Below are positions 1-4,170 of a stretch of 6,120 nucleotides of DNA, piece after piece. The notes under the pieces were generated by a model, which worked only from the letters and a program-made list of their open reading frames with translations, searched no databases and was not told where the DNA came from. The position numbers and the translations under genes were made by a program. Within the stretch, counting starts at the first letter, position 1. Each line of letters starts with the position of its first letter. Origin of the DNA: an uncultured Collinsella sp. (GTDB lineage Bacteria > Actinomycetota > Coriobacteriia > Coriobacteriales > Coriobacteriaceae); contig CATVQO010000093.1 of NCBI GenBank assembly GCA_958346165.1, positions 1 through 6,120 on the forward strand, in the 5' to 3' direction.

Positions 1-326
1 AAGTCGGGCGAACGCACGAGCTTATCCTCGTCGACGTACTTGCGGACCGCGCGAAGCGTCTCTTTGTCGTCGCGCGTCGAAAACGTAAAGTGACCGTTGT
101 CCTTGGTGAAGACGGCAAAACGCGTGATATTCTTGGTGCCGCGCAAAACCTCGGCGGCAATATAGTCGACCTCGTCCCACGGGATTTGAATATAATCCTC
201 GGGATTGCGCTCGTTATAGTACTCGAACGCCTTATTGCCCACCATCACGTTACCGTGGCTGGTAAGCCCCATCAGGCAGGTTGCCGGCGTTGCCAGATCG
301 ACCGTGCTGTTCTGAGATTGCGCCAT
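1..326 (-). CDS. manO: DUF956 family protein ManO, C-terminus cut by window edge
   Basis: I recognise this as a DUF956 (ManO) protein, a small cytoplasmic family found almost always next to mannose-type PTS genes; its biochemical role is not settled, and a regulatory or accessory role in the man operon has been suggested. The 108 complete codons in the window start MAQSQNSTVDLATPATCLMG and include the family-like stretches LTSHGNVMVGNKAFEYYNER, IQIPWDEVDYI, RFAVFTK and LRAVRKYV near residue 97. The family is usually about 120 residues, so only a short C-terminus is missing beyond base 1. The ATG at 324-326 is chosen because GGAGGG (337-342) lies 10 bases upstream; an in-frame TTG at 342-344 would overlap that site. 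It lies downstream of manXYZ on the same strand, behind a stem-loop terminator, so it is probably expressed by read-through. Family assignment is firm; function is inference. Confidence 0.9.
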   Translation of the reverse strand, partial: MAQSQNSTVDLATPATCLMGLTSHGNVMVGNKAFEYYNERNPEDYIQIPWDEVDYIAAEVLRGTKNITRFAVFTKDNGHFTFSTRDDKETLRAVRKYVDEDKLVRSPD

Positions 327-342
327 ACGCGCCTCGCCCTCC

Positions 343-390
343 AATTAAAACAATCGGACCGCATCCAGTGTACCCACCGGGTGCGGTCCG
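343..390 (-). terminator. Stem-loop terminator/attenuator between manZ and manO
   Basis: Arms 355-366 and 379-390 pair over 12 positions (one G-U wobble) around a 12-base loop. Reading leftward on the minus strand, the stem is followed by the T-rich run ATTGTTTTAATT (354 to 343), so it looks like an intrinsic terminator for the manXYZ transcript. The tail ends exactly where the manO Shine-Dalgarno begins, so transcripts reaching manO must pass it. The T-run is interrupted, so termination is probably incomplete. I saw no promoter on the minus strand in 391-446. Confidence 0.75.
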
Positions 391-446
391 TTTCAATGGC
401 TCAAAAGCCCTTACCTAGCAACTCTCGGTCTTAAGCCGAAGCGTGC

Positions 447-1367
447 TTACATGAAGCCGCAGAAGCGACCGATGATGCCGACGGCGAAGAGAGCCAGGAT
501 GATGACGATCGGGCTAACCTTCTTCTTGAGGAGCTTGCAGACCAGCAGGGTCAGGCACACGGCGGCAAGGCCGGGGATGAGCTGATCGAGGTTGGCCTGA
601 AGCGTGGTGACCTTCATCTGATCAAGGGCGGTAGCACCGACGGAGTTGTACATCGTCAGCGCTTCCTTGATACCCTCGGAACCGGAAGGCAGGCTAGCCC
701 AGTCGATAAAGGCGCCAGCAGACTGCTTGACCGTGGAGACGATCGGGGTGAAGGAAATGGACACCCAGCGCTCGACCAGGGCGCCGATGATGAACATACC
801 CAGGATGGAAGCGCCCTCGGTGACCTTGCCCATCAGACCGCCGGAGAGGTCCTTGGCGATAGAGGAGCCGACCTTGTAGCCAAACTCCTGCGTGTACCAC
901 AGGAAAGCGTAACGGATGATGTTCCACGCGAAGAAGAACAGCAGCGGACCGACGATGCTGCCGGACATGGCCAGGGAAGCGCCCAGAGCGCCCAGAATCG
1001 GGCGAAGGGTGAACCAGAAGACGGGGTCACCGACGCCGGCGAGCGGACCCATCATACCGACCTTGACGCCCTGGATGGCGACGTCATCGATCGGAGCACC
1101 GTTGGCGCGCTCCTCCTCGAGGGCGAGGGTAACGCCAATGACGGGGGCGGAAACATAGGGGTGGGTGTTATAGAACTCCAGGTGGCGCTTAAGCGCGGCA
1201 ATCTGGTCATCCTTGCTGGTGTAGAGCTTCTTGATCGCAGGGATCATTGCGAAGCACCAGCCGCCGTTCTGCATACGCTCGTAGTTCCACGAGCCCTGAA
1301 GGAACTGATGACGGAAGCAAACCTTCTTGCGGTCAGCCTTGGTGAGCTGAATCTTGTTCTCTGCCAT
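447..1367 (-). CDS. manZ: Mannose-family PTS system, membrane component EIID
   Basis: This is the IID subunit of a mannose-family phosphotransferase permease, which forms the membrane channel with IIC and moves hexose (typically mannose, glucose or related sugars) while it is phosphorylated by IIB. The 306-residue protein has the family's usual order: a long cytoplasmic N-terminal part with KVCFRHQFLQGSWNYERMQN (15-34), the signature GMMGPLAGVGDPVFW (104-118), hydrophobic stretches around 125-155 and 185-200, and a C-terminal hydrophobic segment (about 285-304) ending GRFCGFM. Length is normal for IID. An upstream in-frame GTG at 1374-1376 exists but sits inside the Shine-Dalgarno region; the ATG at 1365-1367 has GGAG (1376-1379) 8 bases away and gives the expected MAENK start. 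It follows manY with a gap of 16 bases and is the last of the three core PTS genes. The name manN is used for the same subunit in Firmicutes. Exact sugar specificity cannot be read from sequence. Confidence 0.95.
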   Translation of the reverse strand: MAENKIQLTKADRKKVCFRHQFLQGSWNYERMQNGGWCFAMIPAIKKLYTSKDDQIAALKRHLEFYNTHPYVSAPVIGVTLALEEERANGAPIDDVAIQGVKVGMMGPLAGVGDPVFWFTLRPILGALGASLAMSGSIVGPLLFFFAWNIIRYAFLWYTQEFGYKVGSSIAKDLSGGLMGKVTEGASILGMFIIGALVERWVSISFTPIVSTVKQSAGAFIDWASLPSGSEGIKEALTMYNSVGATALDQMKVTTLQANLDQLIPGLAAVCLTLLVCKLLKKKVSPIVIILALFAVGIIGRFCGFM

Positions 1368-1375
1368 ATGTATCA

Positions 1376-1386
1376 CTCCCCTCCTA
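1376..1386 (-). promoter_or_regulatory. manZ Shine-Dalgarno overlapping the manY stop codon
   Basis: On the minus strand the manY stop TAG (1386-1384) runs directly into GGAGGGGAG (1384-1376). The second GGAG (1379-1376) is 8 bases from the ATG at 1367, whereas the GTG at 1376 would begin within the site. This settles the manZ start and suggests translational coupling between manY and manZ. Confidence 0.8.
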
Positions 1387-2202
1387 CTCGTAATCGTTCA
1401 GAATGTCGCCGAGCGGGTCGCCGGAGCCACCGCCCGTGCCGCCACCCTGCTTGGCCAGATCCTTAAGGCCAAGGTAGATGAGGGCAAGGGAGATGCCGAT
1501 GAGGCCAAGGGCGATCAGCGTGAGCTGAGGGATGGCAGCAAGGACAAAGCCGAGGATGAAGAACGGCCAGGTCTCCTTGGTGGCCATCATGTTGATGACC
1601 ATGGCGTAACCGACGGAAGCGACCATGCCGCCGCCGACGGCCATGCCGCCGGACAGCCAGTCGGGCATAGCGTTAAGCGCGTTGGTAACAGCCTCGGCCG
1701 GGATAACGCACAGAAGTACTGCCGGGATGGCGATACGAAGGCCCTGCATGAGGATGGCAGCGTACTGCCAGCGCTCGATGCCGGAGAAGTCGCCCTTCTC
1801 GGCGCAACCGTCCATGGCGTGAGCGATAGCGGTAGCAATGGTACGGCAGATCATGGTCAGGAACAGACCAGCGACCGACAGCGGGACGGCGACGGCGATG
1901 GCCGCGGTAACGGCCTTGGCCGAATCAGTGGCGCCACCGTTGAGGGCGAGCACCATGATGATCGAAGAAGCGACCGAGGCCAGAGCGGCGTCAGGCGCGA
2001 CGGCGGCGCCGACGTTAGCCCAGCCAAGGGCCATCATCTGGAGCGAACCGCCCAGGAGGATGCCCTCCTGAAGGTGACCGGTTACGAGACCGATAAGCGT
2101 GCATGCCACGAGCGGCTGATGGAACTGGAACTCATCCAGAACGCCTTCCATACCGGCAAGCAACGCGACAATCGCAACAAGCAGAATAGTGATTGCAGAC
2201 AT
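1384..2202 (-). CDS. manY: Mannose-family PTS system, membrane component EIIC
   Basis: This is the IIC subunit, the membrane partner of IID that contributes the sugar-binding transport path. The 272-residue protein begins with a hydrophobic segment (about 4-17), then the conserved DEFQFHQPLVACTLIGLVTG (23-42) and the signature GGSLQMMALGWANVGAAVAP (51-70). Further hydrophobic stretches lie around 76-89, 97-120, 148-168, 185-204 and 213-246. The C-terminus after residue 247 is a glycine-rich cytoplasmic tail, GGGTGGGSGDPLGDILNDYE (253-272), of the kind seen in manM-type IIC proteins of Gram-positive bacteria. The start is the ATG at 2200-2202, with GGAGG at 2212-2216 nine bases upstream. It lies 18 bases after manX and its stop overlaps the manZ ribosome binding site, so the three genes form one operon. 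In Firmicutes this permease is also a docking site for some class IIa bacteriocins; whether that holds here is unknown. Confidence 0.95.
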   Translation of the reverse strand: MSAITILLVAIVALLAGMEGVLDEFQFHQPLVACTLIGLVTGHLQEGILLGGSLQMMALGWANVGAAVAPDAALASVASSIIMVLALNGGATDSAKAVTAAIAVAVPLSVAGLFLTMICRTIATAIAHAMDGCAEKGDFSGIERWQYAAILMQGLRIAIPAVLLCVIPAEAVTNALNAMPDWLSGGMAVGGGMVASVGYAMVINMMATKETWPFFILGFVLAAIPQLTLIALGLIGISLALIYLGLKDLAKQGGGTGGGSGDPLGDILNDYE

Positions 2203-2220
2203 GTATCGGACCCTCCTTTA

Positions 2221-3210
2221 CTATGCTTGAGCGGCCAGTTCGGCCTTAGCTTTCTTCAACATGGCGTCGAGATCCTCGGAGGAATCCGAAGGAACCTTGC
2301 GGACCTCGAACTTGACGCCCTTGGCCTTGAGGGCCTCGAGAGTCTTAACGTCGTCATCGCCCATGGCGACGGCGTTGGTGACGACGACCTTGCCCTTGGA
2401 GTGAGCCATGGAACCGATGTTGACTTCCTTGATGTCGACGCCGGCCTCGATGGCCTTGAGCAGATCCTGCGGGTTCTCGAAGAGCAGCATGGCCTTGGTG
2501 TCACCAAAGCGCGTGTCCTTGACGACCTCGGCCATCTTCTTGATGGGCACGACGTTGGCATGGACTCCCGGAGGGGCAGCCTGCTCGATCATGGTCTTGC
2601 GGAGCTCGTCGTGAGCAACGCCGTCGGAAACCACGATGATGCGGTTGGGGTTGATCTGCTTGGTCCACGTGGTGGCCACCTGACCATGAAGCAGACGGGT
2701 GTCGATACGGACGTGGGCAATCTTGATGTGCCCGTCGCCGATGACCGTTCCCGGAGGGATGGCGCCTGCAGGAGCAGCGGCGGCCGCAGCCGGCTTCTTC
2801 TCCTCGGGCTCCAGAGACTCGGGCTTGACGCGCACGCCAGCCTTAGCCTCAGTCACGAGATGTTTTGCGATCGCATGTGCAGTGTTCTTTGCGTCAAAGC
2901 GCTGCGAATATGCCTCGATGAGCATAGGCAGGTTGACACCGGTGACGATAGCCCAGGAATCATGGCCCTCGATGAGCCCGCTGATCTGGTTGAACGGCGT
3001 GCCGCCCCACAGATCAACGAGGAAGAGCACCTGCTCCTGGTCCTCGAAGGAAGCGATTGCTTCCTCGACCTTGGCACGGAAGTCGTCGGGGCCCATGCTC
3101 GGCTCGAGCGAGACCACGGCAACAGACGGCTGATCGCCAAAGACCATCGAGCCCGTCTGCTTGATTCCAGCTGCCAAGTCCCCGTGGCTAGCAAGAACAA
3201 TACTTACCAT
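2221..3210 (-). CDS. manX: Mannose-family PTS system, fused EIIAB component
   Basis: This cytoplasmic phosphotransfer protein takes phosphate from HPr on the IIA domain and passes it to the IIB domain, which phosphorylates sugar at the IICD channel. The 329-residue protein has IIA at about 1-125, with the phosphorylation site His9 in MVSIVLASHGDLAAG and the conserved VDLWGGTPFN (65-74) holding Asp66. A Glu/Pro/Ala-rich linker (about 126-160) includes six alanines in a row. IIB (about 162-325) has RIDTRLLHGQV (168-178) with the active His175, the same number as in E. coli ManX. Length and layout match the fused IIAB type (also called manL). The ATG at 3208-3210 is chosen over the adjacent in-frame GTG at 3211-3213 because GGAGG at 3218-3222 is 7 bases from it and only 4 from the GTG. 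It is first in the operon, behind a regulated-looking promoter. Mannose/glucose-type specificity is likely but not proven. Confidence 0.95.
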   Translation of the reverse strand: MVSIVLASHGDLAAGIKQTGSMVFGDQPSVAVVSLEPSMGPDDFRAKVEEAIASFEDQEQVLFLVDLWGGTPFNQISGLIEGHDSWAIVTGVNLPMLIEAYSQRFDAKNTAHAIAKHLVTEAKAGVRVKPESLEPEEKKPAAAAAAPAGAIPPGTVIGDGHIKIAHVRIDTRLLHGQVATTWTKQINPNRIIVVSDGVAHDELRKTMIEQAAPPGVHANVVPIKKMAEVVKDTRFGDTKAMLLFENPQDLLKAIEAGVDIKEVNIGSMAHSKGKVVVTNAVAMGDDDVKTLEALKAKGVKFEVRKVPSDSSEDLDAMLKKAKAELAAQA

Positions 3211-3217
3211 CACATAA

Positions 3218-3222
3218 CCTCC
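3218..3222 (-). promoter_or_regulatory. manX ribosome binding site
   Basis: GGAGG on the minus strand, preceded by AAAAA (3223-3227), lies 7 bases before the ATG at 3210. It decides between this ATG and the directly adjacent GTG at 3213, which would be only 4 bases away. Confidence 0.85.
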
Positions 3223-3272
3223 TTTTTGTCTACGTATTTCCTACACGACATGAAGGAAGTATACCTGTTTGG

Positions 3273-3300
3273 TTTGTGGAATTATAGCTAAATTCGCAAA
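3273..3300. promoter_or_regulatory. Imperfect dyad overlapping the -10, possible repressor operator
   Basis: Plus-strand arms TTTG-TG-GAATT (3273-3283) and AATTC-G-CAAA (3291-3300) are inverted copies around a 7-base centre, with a small mismatch between the two blocks on each side. The dyad covers the -10 hexamer and the predicted start point, where a bound repressor would block RNA polymerase. No regulator gene lies in the window to assign to it. Confidence 0.4.
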
Positions 3301-3309
3301 AGGTTGGAT
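3281..3309 (-). promoter_or_regulatory. Putative manXYZ promoter (perfect -10, weak -35)
   Basis: The minus strand reads a perfect TATAAT at 3286-3281. The hexamer 17 bases upstream, ATCCAA (3309-3304), is a poor match to TTGACA, and there is no TG extension. Transcription would begin near 3274, leaving a leader of about 64 bases before manX. A strong -10 with a poor -35 is typical of activator-dependent or tightly regulated promoters. The start site is inferred from spacing only. Confidence 0.55.
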
Positions 3310-3311
3310 TA

Positions 3312-3340
3312 TTTGTTTAAACGTCTAAGTTTGTTACAAA
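3312..3340. promoter_or_regulatory. Two adjacent palindromes upstream of the man promoter
   Basis: GTTTAAAC (3315-3322), within TTTGTTTAAAC, and TTTGTTACAAA (3330-3340, five paired bases around one central base) lie about 44 and 61 bases upstream of the predicted start site. Those are usual positions for activator binding. In AT-rich DNA such short palindromes can arise by chance, so this is tentative. Confidence 0.35.
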
Positions 3341-3473
3341 TTGATTACGTTGCCGGTTTACAGCTTATTGCCTGCTAAAACGTGATTTGCTGATTGCTTT
3401 CAAAGACATATAAAGGTGCACTGTTCGTTAAGACCGCTTTTAGGTGGATCCCAATGCGTCTGCGTGCCACCAT

Positions 3474-3485
3474 TTTGTTTAAACA
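3474..3485. repeat. Second copy of TTTGTTTAAAC
   Basis: The 11-base sequence TTTGTTTAAAC at 3474-3484 repeats exactly the one at 3312-3322, in the same orientation and 162 bases away. Here the palindrome is extended to ten bases, TGTTTAAACA (3476-3485). A spaced pair of identical palindromic words in one promoter region could bind a regulator at two places. Confidence 0.5.
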
Positions 3486-3547
3486 GACATGACTTGACTA
3501 ACCGAAGCAAATATGTTTAGAACTCTAGCCCATGTAGTCATTGGATG

Positions 3548-3976
3548 TTAGGCGATGTGGAGAGGGTTGGCGGCGTCGACGGCATCGGGGGCGTCGGAAG
3601 GACCGTCGGGGACAGCGTCTGCCGGGTCCTCGTCGGGGGTCTCGATCTGTTTGATCATGGCCTCTTGGCCCTGCAGCAAATAGGTCTCGCCGCTACCGCA
3701 ATGGGGACAGGTCTTGCCGTGCTCGACCGTCGCGTAGTCGCGGCCGCACGCCTCGCAATGCGTCACGGCCTCGACAGGCTCCACGATAAGCTCCGCGCCC
3801 TGCGTGATAGGCTTTTTATCCGCCGCCCAGCGCCAAGCGTCGAGTAGTAGATCGGGGACGACGCCCGAGACCTCGCCCAGCAGCAGCGTGACGCTCGAAA
3901 CGCGACGCACGCCATGAGCGCGCGCCACATTCTCAACATCGCGAATGATGTGATAGACGATTCCGAGCTCGTGCAC
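3548..3976 (-). CDS. hypA: Hydrogenase maturation nickel metallochaperone HypA
   Basis: HypA is a cytoplasmic zinc protein that, with the GTPase HypB, inserts nickel into the large subunit of [NiFe] hydrogenases. The protein begins MHELGIV, giving the conserved nickel-binding His2 and Glu3, and has the zinc-site motif CEAC (Cys74, Cys77) and CPHC (Cys90, Cys93) separated by 12 residues, followed by the usual hydrophobic end EAMIKQIE. The start codon is GTG (3974-3976); AAGGA (3984-3988) lies 7 bases upstream and His2 must follow the start directly, so it is well fixed. At 142 residues it exceeds the usual 113-118; the extra part is an Asp/Pro/Ala-rich tail (about 112-142) with no recognised domain. 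It lies 194 bases after a flavoprotein gene on the same strand, with no clear promoter between them. Other hyp genes and the hydrogenase itself are not in the window. Confidence 0.95.
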   Translation of the reverse strand: MHELGIVYHIIRDVENVARAHGVRRVSSVTLLLGEVSGVVPDLLLDAWRWAADKKPITQGAELIVEPVEAVTHCEACGRDYATVEHGKTCPHCGSGETYLLQGQEAMIKQIETPDEDPADAVPDGPSDAPDAVDAANPLHIA

Positions 3977-3983
3977 TTTTAAT

Positions 3984-4010
3984 TCCTTCCGCCGTTCTAC
4001 CGAACGGCGG
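3984..4010 (-). promoter_or_regulatory. Perfect hairpin abutting the hypA ribosome binding site
   Basis: Arms 3989-3997 and 4002-4010 are nine-base perfect inverted copies around a 4-base loop (GGTA on the minus strand). The stem ends directly at AAGGA (3984-3988), the hypA Shine-Dalgarno. It has no T-run, so it is not a normal terminator. It might influence hypA translation or mRNA stability; that role is inferred from position only. Confidence 0.6.
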
Positions 4011-4047
4011 TCGGCTTGACGCTGCGCGAGCCCCAGACGGGCGATCT

Positions 4048-4100
4048 GCCTTTCAATCGTCGGGCATGGGCAAAAGCCCTATGCCCTCCTCTTTCAAGGC
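4048..4100. repeat. Intergenic imperfect palindrome with strong stem
   Basis: The core pairs GGGCAT-GGGC (4062-4071) with GCCC-T-ATGCCC (4076-4086) around an AAAA loop, giving ten base pairs with a single bulged base. Outer arms GCCTT (4048-4052) and AAGGC (4096-4100) also match. CTTTCAA occurs as a direct repeat on both sides (4050-4056 and 4091-4097). There is no T-run on the minus strand after the stem, so it is at best a Rho-assisted or mRNA-protecting structure at the end of the flavoprotein gene; it could instead be a small dispersed repeat. Confidence 0.5.
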
Positions 4101-4170
4101 ACCTCGCCACGCCTGGGACTCGCTCGCTGTCCAACCGCTCTCTGCGCCGTTCTCCTGCTTGTTGCGTTTC

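Larger units (their letters stand above)
3211..3547. other. AT-rich intergenic region upstream of manX
   Basis: No protein or RNA gene is seen in these 337 bases. By my count 3241-3540 is about 39% GC, well below the flanking genes. The half nearer manX carries the presumed operon promoter, a dyad over its -10 and two upstream palindromes. The half nearer hypA holds a second copy of TTTGTTTAAAC and a weak GGTGG/CCACC inverted repeat around 3433-3472. No convincing intrinsic terminator for hypA is visible here, so hypA transcripts may end by another mechanism or run on. Confidence 0.7.

Noticed and set aside
90..434. An open frame of 114 codons on the plus strand at the left end.
   Set aside because: It is antisense to manO, crosses the terminator stem and has no ribosome binding site or recognisable domain.
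1354..3291. A 645-codon open frame on the plus strand, antisense to manX and manY.
   Set aside because: It lies opposite two certain PTS genes, is rich in Gly, Asp, Arg and His as expected from the complement of GC-biased codons, has no recognisable domain and runs on into the intergenic region. It is best explained as an antisense shadow.
3391..3406. A cre-like sequence (TTTGAAAGCAATCAGCA on the minus strand) upstream of manX.
   Set aside because: It misses key positions of the CcpA consensus, including the central CG, and CcpA-type control is not established for the likely host group.
3454..3469. A sigma-54-like promoter on the minus strand: TGGCACG at 3469-3463 matches the -24 element, and mannose-family PTS operons in Firmicutes are often sigma-54/ManR (LevR) controlled.
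   Set aside because: The downstream GC lies one base too close (9 rather than 10 bases between GG and GC) and the -12 block is CGCA rather than TTGC. Actinobacteria generally lack sigma-54, and the site is about 250 bases from manX. A genome search for rpoN would settle it.
3494..3522. A plus-strand TTGACT that could be a -35 element directed into the antisense of hypA.
   Set aside because: At 17-base spacing the -10 position reads TTAGAA, a poor match, and there is no plus-strand gene downstream to be served.
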